In this document: piece after piece, positions 1-10,459 of the stretch
Numbering within the stretch: position 1 is the first letter of the stretch
How the letters are laid out: each line of letters starts with the position of its first letter
Source of the DNA: Mesostigma viride
Lineage: Eukaryota > Streptophyta > Mesostigmatophyceae > Mesostigmatales > Mesostigmataceae
Length of the DNA: 62,361 nt
Direction of reading: 5' to 3'
Assembly (NCBI GenBank): GCA_009746045.1
Contig: RPFO01001402.1
Span: 1-62,361, forward strand
Translations under genes and position numbers: made by a program
The notes under the pieces: model-generated
The model's input: only the letters and a program-made list of their open reading frames with translations
Databases searched by the model: none
What the model was told of the DNA's origin: nothing

Positions 1-1674
1 TTACGTATTCGACAACAATAATGAACAGGTAGGGCGACAGCCGGCACGCAGCCCTGCCACACACCCTTCTGTAAAAGGGCATGGGGCGTGGTCCGTAAGA
101 AGTGCGCCACCGAAGTCGGTGACCCTTCATACAGGTTGCGGATGACAGCAATCAGGGGGCGGGGGATCCGGAACAACTCGAGGATGTCCAAAGCGCAGGC
201 CAGAAAACCGAATCGAAGGCTTTGATGAAGTCCACCAGCACAAGGTGCAAAGGGGACTCACCAGGCTGAAGGCGGTTGCAGTTCCTCCACCAGTCGGCGA
301 GTAGCGAAGAGCGCCTGTACTGTTGTGTTGCGACCTGAACGAAGCCGTGCTGAGTTTCGCTGAGTCCCGTCCAGGGCCGTGCGCAGGCGGTTCAGGATGA
401 GCCGCATAAGAAGCTTGAGGGGGCACTTTGAATGCACACCCCTCTGTAGTTGCCGGGGTCGGCAGGCGACCCCTTGTTCTTGTCACAGCATCGTGCGAAA
501 ACTGTGTTGCCAGGCCGCTGGAGGTGGTTGCGACGACAGCAGAAAGCGGTTGCAGATATGTCCCGGAAGAGCAGCATAACACCTGTGTCCTCGAATCAGC
601 TGCAAGTTTTACAACTGCGGCCGGAATCTCGTCAGAGCCGGTGGCTGGTCATAACGCAGGCGCTGGACCGCCTCGTGACCTCGCGAGAGGTGAAAGGAGG
701 CATGTCTGACGGGTCGCCAAGTGGGCCGACAGCGGGGGACTAGGTAGTCCGCGCTGACCTAGGCGGGGCAGGGGGCCCCAGCGGGGCCGGCCAGGGGCCG
801 GGCGGGCGGCGGCGGCTGGGAGCAGGGGTGGGGGCGGCGCAGCTGTCCCACGACCTCGGCCGTGGCCGTGGCCCAGGTACGAAGCCGCTTGTGGGGCGCC
901 GGGGACGTCGTGGCGGTGGGGCCGGCCGAGGCCGTCCGGTGCCGAGGCGCTTGTACCAGAACCAGGCCCCCTTGCCGTCGTGCTTTGCTGGCAGCTGCGC
1001 AGGTCCTTGACCATCTGCTGAGCATCTGCCTTCTCAGCCTGCTCGTAGGCGGCCCTCAGAGCTGCTTGCAGCTCAGGTTTGGCGATCGGATCTCTGTTGC
1101 AGCGGAGCATCTGCCTGGCAGCGACCACTGTCGGTGCGTGACGGTGGACAGCAAGCTGCCGGCGCGGAGGCAAGGTGGGGAGGGTGCGGGCAGCTAGGCG
1201 ATACTTGGCGGCGACACCACGGAGGATCACTGAAATATCCCCGGCGACGGAATGGCGTGTAACTGCTGTCGGCTGCACCCCGGGCGTCGAATACGGCCAG
1301 GAAATCATCCCTGTGCGACATAGCGGCCTGCTCTGCTGCTGACATCTTGTCGGCATCCTTCAGCACAATCCGGAGCACCTTCAGATCTGGCTGAGGTGCC
1401 AGATGTCGCGACGGTTTCACCCCAGGAAACCGCAATCTGATGCGAGCGGCACAAGACGATGATCAGATTCCACCGTGCTGACCGAATCTTGCAGGACGCG
1501 AGCATCGACAACTGAGGGGCGCTGAGCCCGACGTACGCAGACATAATCAAGGCACACCACCCGATCCGACGGCCCGAAAAAGGTGGCCAGCTGCTCAGCG
1601 GGGCGTGCGAAAGAAGCATTGCATGCAACCAGCGCAGATTCTGCCAGCAGATTCATTGCATTACCGAAACCCAA
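1..1674 (-). mobile_element. Degenerate LINE (non-LTR retrotransposon) fragment
   Basis: Pieces of a non-LTR retrotransposon are read on the minus strand in several frames. At 1417-1674 the translation carries the C-terminal half of an APE-type endonuclease, with a segment reading CLDYVCVRR followed by STVESDHRLV, the conserved SDH of that family. At 127-582 there are broken reverse-transcriptase N-terminal motifs: an NYRG-like motif and, in another frame, a segment resembling the LVDFxKAFDSV block. Stops and frameshifts interrupt every domain and the window edge cuts the element, so it is inactive. The stretch 649-1356, GC-rich and rich in Pro, Ala and Arg, would be the linker between the domains. 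It marks the left end as eukaryotic repeat DNA rather than viral DNA. Confidence 0.7.
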
Positions 1675-1967
1675 GCCGAGACCCCCACGACGGTTCGGCT
1701 TTCATGTTGGAGTGTACCCCCGCGGCATCTAGCAATGCCGACTAGTTTCAAGTGCGCACCAGTCAAAGTAGTTACCCTTCGCACAAACTCCAGCCACACA
1801 TTTTCGTACCGCCCTTTTGGCACCGGCAGGAACTATTCTGTCTGATTTGGCCAGATTTCATCCAAGGAATCGGGAAGGAAAAACGGTGGAATCAGGAAGG
1901 GAAAACGGTGGAATCATATGCAACCTGAACCTGCCTGACCTAGTACAACACTATCGTCCGTTCAAGT
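1675..1967. other. Intergenic stretch between LINE and LTR element
   Basis: No credible gene is seen. The only structure is a 22-bp unit present twice in tandem at 1873-1916, with a core reading AAACGGTGGAATCA. The last bases before the LTR read CAAGT, and CAGGT follows the far LTR, which may be a decayed 5-bp target-site duplication of the Copia-type element. Confidence 0.4.
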
Positions 1968-2621
1968 ATTTGCGCAACAACTCGTCAGCAGAGCTTGTGA
2001 GCTCCTGGTCCTTGCCGGCTGGAATGACCCTAGGCTGCTGGCTAGCAACCTTTATCCTCACACCAGGCCTACGACCCTCGATAGGCTCGCCACTCGTCGT
2101 GACGACCAAGGTTCGTGTGTGAAGACGCTCGTTGCCTCGTTGAGCCTCGAGCTATATGCAACCTCGTTCCATCCTTGTTCCTCGGTCATGAGCAACGCTG
2201 GGCAACGCTACATTGCCAGAGCCTCGTATCGCTGCCTGCATCCTCGTTGCAGGCAGCATACAGGAATCTCTGGCTATCCTGTGTCTAGGACAGCACAGGA
2301 CCTGCCACAGTCCTGCAAGGACTTACATCCTTGCAGACCTGCTGGCTGGTTACTGGCTTCTACTAGCCACAGTACCGTTGAGCCCTCAGTACACTGTGTC
2401 CCAGTCACGTGAGAGTCCAGGCTAAGCCTGTGCAGGCACGGCCTGCCACGTGTCCTGTCCACTATGCCCTGAGTGTGCCCCGCCCTCGCCCACCGGTCGG
2501 CAGTACTTCGGGACTTGATAACTTTCTAGTCCCTTGTCTGTTCTAGGCGGTTGACACGGCGTTGGAAAGGTCTCCTCAACCTGCATCCATCTAGCACATT
2601 GGTGCCCCAATATGCTAACTC
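1968..2621 (-). repeat. 3' LTR of the Copia-type element
   Basis: This 654-bp segment is repeated in direct orientation at 9712-10366 with only scattered differences, including one 1-bp indel near 2234 and a few substitutions near 2410-2420. Because the element's genes run on the minus strand, this copy is its 3' LTR. The ends do not show a clean TG...CA, so the exact limits are uncertain by a few bases. Confidence 0.85.
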
Positions 2622-3557
2622 CAACCCTTTCTTGTTTTGGAGCTTGGACCAGCCTGAGAACCTATCAGCCACTGTCCCCACAAGCCTTCAGACATCTGAT
2701 CCCTCCCAGAGACCAGACCTGCCTTTTCTTTTGGAACCTGAGGTGCCTCCAAATATTAGCTAGGCCTGCTCATTGGTTCAAAGGTTGCCCTCTGACCCAC
2801 ATGACATCCCAACCCTTTCTTTGGGAACCTGGTGTAGATTAAAGTTAGGTCTTCACTTAGTCAGAGGAGTTTGGATAGAGGAGTCCATGAACGTACTATT
2901 GTGAGTTCCTGGTCATCCAGTTATCACAGGCGCCCGTTCATATGGCGCCCGCCACGGAGCCTCCTTTATCTTTTAAATCCTTCCAAAGACTGAGAGAGCC
3001 CTGACAAATGTTAGCCAACACATGGGGAGCCCATGTCCTCACTGAGGGATAAACTCAGGATTCATACATGCCAGGCTGAGGTCAGCTGGGGAATCGAACC
3101 CCACCCCATATCCTCCAGGTTTGGATCAGCTCCTGGAACTGAGCATCACAAACAACAAGACATGACAATAACAAGATTATGTTTTATTATAAAGGAGTAT
3201 AACCCATAGTGAGGCCCCTGGCAACCACGTCCAACATGGTCACACAACCAGGGATTTTATTAGCATGCAACAGGTTGGTTACAGAGAATATATACAAATG
3301 TACAGCAACCTGTTAGAGCCAACACTTGGGCTGCCCTTGCAGGGTCCATTCCATGAAGACCCAAGGCCCATTACAAAGTCCTTAAGACTCTTCTGCAGCT
3401 CCATGACAGAGCCAGGCGAAATTCTCAGCCAGGGGAGTGACTCCACCCTGACCCCTGTCCAGCAGAGTGTGTCTGAACTCTGAAGGACCTGCTGTCAGCC
3501 ACCACGTGGCTGCCCAGCCCACTGGGATGCCTCCCACCTAGAGCAAGGCTGTTTGGT
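2622..3557 (-). other. Copia element 3' internal noncoding region
   Basis: About 0.9 kb between the RNase H stop and the 3' LTR has no credible gene on either strand. It contains short reading frames only. A T-arm-like hairpin occurs near 3089-3107 but no complete tRNA can be folded around it. Confidence 0.5.
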
Positions 3558-5921
3558 CTACTCTGGCCCTCCCCCCTTGGAGGCCATGAGCCCACGAAGC
3601 AAAGGGTATTGCAGCTCAGCCTTCTCCTCCAGCTTGGTGAGAGCATCTGCAGGGTTGTCCACGCCAGCCACATGTTCAATGTTAGCTAAGCAAGACATTT
3701 CCTTGAGCAACAAATAATCAAGGTCCCTGCTCCTGGCCAGCTGCCTGTGCACAAACTGCACCATGCCCATGCTGTCAGTTCTTACCAGTGTGTGCATCTG
3801 CAACCGACAGGAAGCCACTTGACATAGCTGGTAAAATAGCTCCCTCAAGTAAAGAGCAGTATGAAGCCCTTCACAGATTGCCCTGCACTCAGCAATGTCA
3901 CTGCTGGGAGTTACCCTGTTTTGCAACCGACTGTACCAGCAGACCAGAGAGGACTGTTCCTGCACCAGGGATATTAATGCTGCTGCACGGCCCCTGACCT
4001 CTGTGACCTTCCTACTATCCATAGAACTGTCCACATAGAGCATCATGTCAAAAGGCCTGTACAAATCCAAAGGACCCAGCATGAGAGGGGGAGACATGCG
4101 AACAGCCTCTACCACTCTCTCAGCACCCACCTCAACCAGTTGGGAATCGGTCAACCGACTCAGTACCAACAGGTCAGGAGCACAAATGCTGGCCAGCCAT
4201 GCCAACATACCTCGTATTGTTGCACATCTGGCCTGGGTGATGGGCTCCTGCAAGGCATCTATGATCTGCTGAGGATAATCCTTACCACCCTCCAGCTGGA
4301 TGGACCATGTACCCTGCTGATGGACCAAGGTCGCCTGCATTCCACAAAACACCATGGGCTCATTCTCAACCATGTACTGGATCTTACCCAGTTCAAACCG
4401 TTTCTGGATCCTGGCCAGAGTCAACTCTTGCCAAGTGGGATGGCCCAGGAGATGCAGATCATCACCATGCAGGGAGGCAAACGCTGGCAGCCCCTCATAG
4501 CTACCCTGAAACAGACAAGGATCAACTGGAGAGACTGAGAGACCACAGACAGACCTGAGGTACTTCTCCAAGCTCTTCCTCCAGATGATGGGACTCGATC
4601 TAAGGCCTTCCACGCCTTTGAGAATCCTCAAATACCTCGTCTTCAGCTCTGCCCTCCACACTGCAGGCACCTTAACAAAGAAAGGGGGTATTGTGCGCCA
4701 AGTATCCTGTGCTTCCTGCTGATCACCCTTAAGAAAAGCCCTCTTGAAATCTACCAACACAGAGCTATAGGGTATCCCCTTCTGCAGAAAAGACAAATAA
4801 ATGCACAACAAAATCCTCCATGTATCATGCAGCATCCCTGGTGTGTAAAGCTCCTCATCTGCTAACTGTCCAGTGCCATGGTACTCAGTCACAACTGGTC
4901 TAACATGTGGCACCTGCACGCCATCTACCTCCTTGAGCTTGAGGACAAACATCAATCTGAGCAGCTGGTGATCCTCAGGGAGGACATCCACAGGCTCTGC
5001 ACAGTTGGCAACTATCCACTCATGCCCAGAAGCAACAAAGCCAAGAGTCCATGCCTTAGCCATCTTGGGGCTTTGCATCATCTCCACTAGCTTGCGCCAA
5101 GGTACAGGACTCGTTCCTGGGATCTGGTACCTCTGCACACCCAACTCACGTGGGTCAAACGTAGTAGGGAGGATCAGCAGGTCCCCAGCAATGGGCTCCT
5201 TTGTATCAGGACCCTCTGCCTCTAGACCCCTCACAGCCCTTACAGCCACACTAAGACCCTGGGAGTAGCGATATCTCTGCAAGGGAAGGCGGCCCTGCCC
5301 TTCTAATGCTAGCTCCTCAGAGGATATCCTCACCCCTGGTAAGCACAAGAAGTTCTGACCTAGAATGGCAGGCCCCTGATACCCTTCAACCACACTGAAC
5401 GTGGTGGGCACCCCCAGGATAGGCACACTCACTTCTCCCAAGATCTTCATGGACACATTCCCAGAGAAATCAGACACAGCTAGGCAGCTAGGGGATGACC
5501 ACTGCAAGCCTGCAGCATCCTCTACCCTTAGAATGGACACCTGTGAGTTGGTATCCACTTCTAGTGCTGGTGCCCCACATGACCCCCATCCCGTGAGCTT
5601 AGATACCTTGGGATCACGCTTGCTGTTCTGCAGAGCTCGAATGATGTCCGCCATAAGCAGCCCCCTGGACTGTGGTGCAGCCCTGGCCACCTCTGGCCTT
5701 GTGACAGACGTCTCAGCAGACTCCTGCTCACCCTCATCCATCCAGGACAGACCATAATCCAAGCATGGTGGGTTAGCATCTGCTGCCTGGCTCTCATCCT
5801 GCTCATCTCCCTCCAAGGGAGGATCAGGGCCGTCTTCAGGCCAGATTGCAGTTGGCCTTCTCTCCTTGACGTGAGCCCAGGATAGCCTGTACACGTGCTT
5901 GGGATTACTCTCCAAAGCCAC
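3558..5921 (-). CDS. pol: Copia-type reverse transcriptase and RNase H
   Basis: This 787-codon frame is the C-terminal part of the element's polyprotein. An aspartic-protease-like segment may lie near the start (VDTNSQVSIL, about residue 120). The reverse transcriptase follows, with the catalytic pair in HGDDLHLLG standing where most Copia elements have YVDD. RNase H is at the C-terminus: VDSS, then AECRA, then RTDSMGMV, ending in the Copia signature ADALTK. It overlaps the integrase frame by about 360 bases in another frame, so translation as one polyprotein would need a frameshift or the copy is broken there. The frame lacks internal stops, which suggests recent activity of the family. Confidence 0.85.
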   Translation of the reverse strand: MALESNPKHVYRLSWAHVKERRPTAIWPEDGPDPPLEGDEQDESQAADANPPCLDYGLSWMDEGEQESAETSVTRPEVARAAPQSRGLLMADIIRALQNSKRDPKVSKLTGWGSCGAPALEVDTNSQVSILRVEDAAGLQWSSPSCLAVSDFSGNVSMKILGEVSVPILGVPTTFSVVEGYQGPAILGQNFLCLPGVRISSEELALEGQGRLPLQRYRYSQGLSVAVRAVRGLEAEGPDTKEPIAGDLLILPTTFDPRELGVQRYQIPGTSPVPWRKLVEMMQSPKMAKAWTLGFVASGHEWIVANCAEPVDVLPEDHQLLRLMFVLKLKEVDGVQVPHVRPVVTEYHGTGQLADEELYTPGMLHDTWRILLCIYLSFLQKGIPYSSVLVDFKRAFLKGDQQEAQDTWRTIPPFFVKVPAVWRAELKTRYLRILKGVEGLRSSPIIWRKSLEKYLRSVCGLSVSPVDPCLFQGSYEGLPAFASLHGDDLHLLGHPTWQELTLARIQKRFELGKIQYMVENEPMVFCGMQATLVHQQGTWSIQLEGGKDYPQQIIDALQEPITQARCATIRGMLAWLASICAPDLLVLSRLTDSQLVEVGAERVVEAVRMSPPLMLGPLDLYRPFDMMLYVDSSMDSRKVTEVRGRAAALISLVQEQSSLVCWYSRLQNRVTPSSDIAECRAICEGLHTALYLRELFYQLCQVASCRLQMHTLVRTDSMGMVQFVHRQLARSRDLDYLLLKEMSCLANIEHVAGVDNPADALTKLEEKAELQYPLLRGLMASKGGGPE

Positions 5922-7144
5922 CAGACAAGAATGGTTAGCTTCTCAACATGGGTTACCTGCCCATCTTGCCACTTGCCACGCTTGCCTGGTAATGACGGTT
6001 CCTTCCACATCCTGACCCTCAGTCCCACCTGGGGCCTCAGCATTTTCCAACCCTTGTCCTTACGCCTCAATCTGGAAAACACCCTGTCTGCCTTCTTCAG
6101 GCAGGCTGCCACCACGTCCTGTGATAGCATACCAAACTGCAATGCCAGGGGAGAGACTGCCACACCATCATAGTAATAGGTTACCCTGTGGTTAAGCTGC
6201 TCCTCAATCCCCTTACACCAAGCTGCTTTCTCTAGAGCTGATGCCACAACAGGCACACTCCTAGCTGCTAGCACCACTGTTTTTACTTCACGTATAGATC
6301 TCTCTACAGCTCCCTGCTGCCCATGGCATTCCCTAGGGACCACTACCAACTTACAAGGAAGCTGGTCAGCCAGCTTGATCAAGCAGTCAAACTGCAAGTC
6401 AGCTTGCACCTTGGTGTACACCCCAAAGCCTGGCAACAAAGACTGGAGACCCATCAACAGCTGATGCTCCTGCATTCCAGGAAGAATGGTCAGCAACCTA
6501 TATCTGCTAAACCTATCCACCCCCACCAACAGATACATGCCCCTGATGTGTTGGATGTCCACCTGGATATCCCCCCGCTCTCTAGCAGGTTCTCTGGCAT
6601 GGGACTGTGGGAGGCGAACAGCATTCTCCTGACAGACACAATTCTGAGCAGCTGCACTGCAGGCCTCTAGCAAAGGCTCCTTGCCAATCTTCCAAGCAAA
6701 CATCTCTGCCTGCTTAGAGTGGCCAAAGATATGGTGTAGAGTGTTTCCAGCCTGAGCATAGCTCAACCCCCTGTCAGCCTGGCTGCACAGAGAGGAACGT
6801 GACAAAGACTGTGTGCTTGGGATAGCACGACCCACCTGCTGTTCTCTTGCTCCAGGGACCTCCTCCAAGGTAGCTCGGCTCCCAGAGCCAGCCCCGGTTC
6901 CCACAGAAGCTGCAGGTCCTTCCAGTCTGGCGGCTTGACTCCCAGAGTCAACCCCAACAACTGGAGACCCTGCACCTGCCACAGGCACAGGGAATTCCAC
7001 TGCTGCAGCAGCGTTATTGCAATCATTGAGTGGAAGCACCTCATCATTCCCAACCCCTTGCTGCTGCACAAGAGGGACACCCCCATTACTATGTACAACT
7101 GTTCGTCCCACTAGGGGTGATTGACTATTTACAGGGGACAACAT
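5561..7144 (-). CDS. pol: Copia-type integrase region
   Basis: The segment carries a GAG-pre-integrase zinc-binding motif (HHIFGH, then CVCQ) followed by a DDE integrase core. The acidic residues are visible in GDIQVDIQ, in KVQADLQFD and in HGQQGAVERSIREVK. After about residue 390 the translation loses family character, because the genuine frame continues in the reverse-transcriptase reading frame that begins near 5921. The start lies seven bases beyond the gag stop, so pol may be expressed by readthrough or reinitiation. Confidence 0.8.
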   Translation of the reverse strand: MLSPVNSQSPLVGRTVVHSNGGVPLVQQQGVGNDEVLPLNDCNNAAAAVEFPVPVAGAGSPVVGVDSGSQAARLEGPAASVGTGAGSGSRATLEEVPGAREQQVGRAIPSTQSLSRSSLCSQADRGLSYAQAGNTLHHIFGHSKQAEMFAWKIGKEPLLEACSAAAQNCVCQENAVRLPQSHAREPARERGDIQVDIQHIRGMYLLVGVDRFSRYRLLTILPGMQEHQLLMGLQSLLPGFGVYTKVQADLQFDCLIKLADQLPCKLVVVPRECHGQQGAVERSIREVKTVVLAARSVPVVASALEKAAWCKGIEEQLNHRVTYYYDGVAVSPLALQFGMLSQDVVAACLKKADRVFSRLRRKDKGWKMLRPQVGLRVRMWKEPSLPGKRGKWQDGQVTHVEKLTILVWWLWRVIPSTCTGYPGLTSRREGQLQSGLKTALILPWREMSRMRARQQMLTHHAWIMVCPGWMRVSRSLLRRLSQGQRWPGLHHSPGGCLWRTSFELCRTASVIPRYLSSRDGGHVGHQH

Positions 7145-7150
7145 CTCAAG

Positions 7151-8223
7151 TCATGGCTTACCCACCTGGCCAGAGCCTGCTCCAGCAGACTTGGCCTGGT
7201 CTGGGCAGTCACGTCGCCAATGACCCGTCCTGCCACATCCAAAGCATTTGTCATCCTTCCCAGCAGCAGCCTTCTTCAGGCCACCCTGGTTCTGGCTGCT
7301 CTGACTGGCCTGGGTGCCCTGGCCCTGGCTCTTGCCTTGCCCTTGGCCACCCTTGTTCTGCTGACCACCCTGGTGACCACCAGCCTGCTGCTGACCCTTG
7401 CCTTTGGATCCCTGCTGCTGGCCCTTGCCACCCTGGTTACCATTCTGCCTGCGCCTGTTAGCCCTCTGACGCCTACTAGGTCTGGTTTCTCCCTGAGCAC
7501 CCTGCCCAGGGGCGTCACCATGGACCTGATGAGCGGAGGCTGAAGGGGCACCAGTCACCTGGATTGCCTTGCAAGCAGCATTGTCAGATGGACGGATATT
7601 GAAAATAACCTTTTGCAAGGCTGGCCACGTCCCATCTGTCTGATCAGCAAACATCCTAGCTGCATTTCTCCCATCCACACTCAGCCCCATGCGATCCAGG
7701 AAGTAATCTGCCACTGCTCTATCAGTCAGATTGAAGCCATGCTTGGCCCCCTTCTCCCTGATGCGTGTGAGCCGCTGCAGCTCCTCAGCTATTGTGCCCT
7801 TGATCTCAAAGGTATCATAGCTGAGCTTATAGTGATTAGTGAGGTTGAGTACCTTATCAGAAACTCCTGACGTAGGCCCTCTAGGAACTGAGACCAAGTC
7901 AGCTTGTCCTTGACAGCCTGCCTAGCCTTGTCCCTCACACGCTCACTTGAATCCCTATTAGTCGTGGATGTGTGGAATACCTGCACAAGGTTGACAGTGG
8001 GATCTACAGAGCATGAAACTAGCTCCATATCCTCCAACCACTTGTCTAGCTCTTCCTGTCCCACAGGAGGCTTGAGAGGCTTCTGGCCATTCATCACAGC
8101 CACAGCACTCATATGAGGTCTAGTCCCAGGCAAAGCACGAGGGTCACTGCCAATGACAGCAGCTCCTACTGGTGCTAATGGCGCAGGAACATAGCTGCAG
8201 GAACACCAGACGCAGGCACACAT
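7151..8223 (-). CDS. gag: Copia-type gag (nucleocapsid), frameshifted
   Basis: Gag is split over two overlapping frames, 7789-8223 and 7151-7897, with the switch near 7870. The C-terminal part has a basic Gln/Gly-rich tract and one CCHC zinc knuckle, CFGCGRTGHWRRDC, which binds the element's RNA. The N-terminal part resembles retrotransposon gag of the UBN2 type (a WSQFLEGLRQEF-like segment), though this is a weak resemblance. The frame change probably inactivates this copy, unless it is an assembly error. Confidence 0.75.
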
Positions 8224-8549
8224 GGTCTCTTACCAGGTGCTTGACGTTCAGCATCATTCTGGCCCTCCCCCGTCAGCACCACGCCGTCGGTTGGCCACCC
8301 TGCACGCTCCTCCCCTTGTGCCACCTCTTTCCTCTTCCGGTTGGATGCCCTCCTGCCATTGACGCCCTCTGCCGTTGGGATTGCCTGTCCCTCTGGCACG
8401 ACGTTGGCGGGGCCTCCCGTGTCTGCCCTTGCCTCACCCCGCCATCCCCCGCTCCCGCCCCGCTCCCGCTGCCGCCCCGCGCGTGTTACGAAGCATTATA
8501 GAATACCACAGAAACACACGCAGATATGGCTGCTGGAACCCACTCAGGC

Positions 8550-9686
8550 TCACGCACTTACTCCAGACGAGGCCGCCTCCTGGCTTGCACTCGCCTGCCC
8601 CTCCTCACGGTCTGGACGCTGCTCAACACCCTCAGCAACCGGTATGGCTGCTGCTGCCTCTGCGACAATCTGGAGGTCTGGGTTAAACTCTCCCAGCACG
8701 CAGGTCACAGGTCGCCCGTCTTCCTTGCGTTCGACTGGATGTTGTGTCTCACCTGGGTTGCGATGCCAAGCAAGATCGCGTACCCACCGCTTACCGCCGC
8801 CGACAAGCTCGTTCTGCTCGCCTCGGCCGTAACGATCGTACTCGTGAGTCACCTCACGAGGGATATGCAGATCAGCTCTCTGCCTTGCCTCGTAGGTCTC
8901 GGTAGTGCCGTCGCCCTCGTTTATCTGCTGGGCTGAGCGCTTGACGGAGCCCTCTGGCTTGTCAGTCCACTCAAAATGGACGTCTTCAGGCGTCTTCTCG
9001 ACCCCCGTGACAATCTCCACCTCCGGACCCCACGCAGTGGTGGTTTCCGGCCTCGGTGTATCAAGCCTGGAGTACACTCCGAAAGGCTGCGTGGTAATAT
9101 AGAACCTGTCTGCGTACCCTCTCGACTCTTGCAAAAGGACAGCAACAAGATTCTCAATGGTTTGGGCAAATACCTCCGCCGTGCTCCAAGGATTCACCGC
9201 CTCCCGAGCACGCGCGTTCCGGATGATGTCGGCGTCTGGTACCCCCTCTCCTAGCACTGCTGTCGCCACCCAGTGGTTAAACAGTCGGGTGCTGCCGAGC
9301 GCTGTTGCCACAATCTGGCTAAGCGCCTCCCTGGCTAGGTCGAGACCGGCTAGCGTGATATGGGCGCCCTGATAAGCGACCTCCACACGATTAGCAGTTT
9401 CAGCTAGCGCGTCACGAATGCGCACCAACTCTTCCACCGCCACTCGCCCCGTCTCACCTGGAGAAATCACGACGCGAGCCCGTTGTATAATCGGGTCCGC
9501 CGCCGCTGGCCTGCTGCCTCCCCCACTCACCGCCACCCACCCCTCTTCTGCCAAGTGCCTCGCTACGTAGGCCGCTTGCACGAATGTTGGAGCGTTTGCT
9601 TGGTTACGGTAGGGGAAAAACGCTTGCGCGTCTCTCTGCTCGTTCGCCTCACCAGCACCGTGGCTGCTTGACGATGAACCAGACAT
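8550..9686 (-). CDS. Extra ORF of unknown function upstream of gag in the LTR element
   Basis: An intact 378-codon frame lies between the 5' LTR and gag on the same strand. The protein starts with a Ser-rich stretch (MSGSSSSSHG), is rich in Ala, Glu and Arg, and shows no domain that I recognise. Its middle part (about 90-200) looks alpha-helical and its C-terminus is acidic and Ala-rich. Position within the element suggests element cargo or an unusual gag N-terminal unit. I chose the ATG at 9686; an in-frame TTG lies six codons upstream. The lack of any frameshift contrasts with gag and integrase. Confidence 0.55.
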   Translation of the reverse strand: MSGSSSSSHGAGEANEQRDAQAFFPYRNQANAPTFVQAAYVARHLAEEGWVAVSGGGSRPAAADPIIQRARVVISPGETGRVAVEELVRIRDALAETANRVEVAYQGAHITLAGLDLAREALSQIVATALGSTRLFNHWVATAVLGEGVPDADIIRNARAREAVNPWSTAEVFAQTIENLVAVLLQESRGYADRFYITTQPFGVYSRLDTPRPETTTAWGPEVEIVTGVEKTPEDVHFEWTDKPEGSVKRSAQQINEGDGTTETYEARQRADLHIPREVTHEYDRYGRGEQNELVGGGKRWVRDLAWHRNPGETQHPVERKEDGRPVTCVLGEFNPDLQIVAEAAAAIPVAEGVEQRPDREEGQASASQEAASSGVSA

Positions 9687-9711
9687 GAAAGCGCTTGGAA
9701 GCAATAGTACG

Positions 9712-10366
9712 ATTTGCGCAGCAACTCGTCAGCAGAGCTTGTGAGCTCCTGGTCCTTGCCGGCTGGAATGACCCTAGGCTGCTGGCTAGCAACCTTTATC
9801 CTCACACCAGGCCTACGACCCTCGATAGGCTCGCCACTCGTCGTGACGACCAAGGTTCGTGTGTGAAGACGCTCGTTGCCTCGTTGAGCCTCGAGCTATA
9901 TGCAACCTCGTTCCATCCTTGTTCCTCGGTCATGAGCAACGCTGGGCAACGCTACATTGCCAGAGCCTCGTATCGCTGCCCTGCATCCTCGTTGCAGGCA
10001 GCATACAGGAATCTCTGGCTATCCTGTGTCTAGGACAGCACAGGACCTGCCACAGTCCTGCAAGGACTTACATCCTTGCAGACCTGCTGGCTGGTTACTT
10101 GCTTCTACTAGCCACAGTACCGTTGAGCCCTCAGTACACTGTGACCCAGTCACGTGAGTGTACAGGCTAAGCCTGTGCAGGCACGGCCTGCCACGTGTCC
10201 TGTCCACTATGCCCTGAGCGTGCCCCGCCCTCGCCCACCGGTCGGCAGTACTTCGGGACTTGATAACTTTCTAGTCCCTTGTCTGTTCTAGGCGGTTGAC
10301 ACGGCGTTGGAAAGGTCTCCTCAACCTGCATCCATCTAGCACATTGGTGCCCCAATATGCTAACTC
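9712..10366 (-). repeat. 5' LTR of the Copia-type element
   Basis: This is the second copy of the LTR, matching 1968-2621. In minus-strand sense it precedes the extra ORF and gag and would carry the promoter. The first viral-type gene ends only about 93 bases to its right. Confidence 0.85.
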
Positions 10367-10459
10367 AGGTCCTTCAGCGGCCTTTTCACGAGCGCGTCGT
10401 ACACGTACGCGAACGCCATCCACCCCCTACACGGTATACAGTCGATTTTTAAACGCGCG

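Larger units (their letters stand above)
1968..10366 (-). mobile_element. Copia-type LTR retrotransposon, nearly complete
   Basis: Two direct repeats of 654 and 655 bp bound an internal region coding on the minus strand in the order extra ORF, gag, integrase, reverse transcriptase, RNase H. Integrase before reverse transcriptase is the Ty1/Copia order. The LTRs are nearly identical, so the insertion is fairly recent, but the coding region is split by frame changes at about 7870 and 5921. A purine-rich stretch lies next to the left LTR in minus-strand sense (about 2622-2640), as expected for a polypurine tract. I could not identify a primer-binding site with confidence. The part 8224-8549 between the extra ORF and gag shows no gene. 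The element sits between LINE-bearing DNA and the first viral gene, so it obscures the host-virus boundary. Confidence 0.85.

Noticed and set aside
3080-3115. T-arm-like hairpin (GGGG-TTCGATT-CCCC on the minus strand) suggesting a tRNA
   Set aside because: No acceptor, D or anticodon arm pairs around it, so a tRNA gene is not supported.
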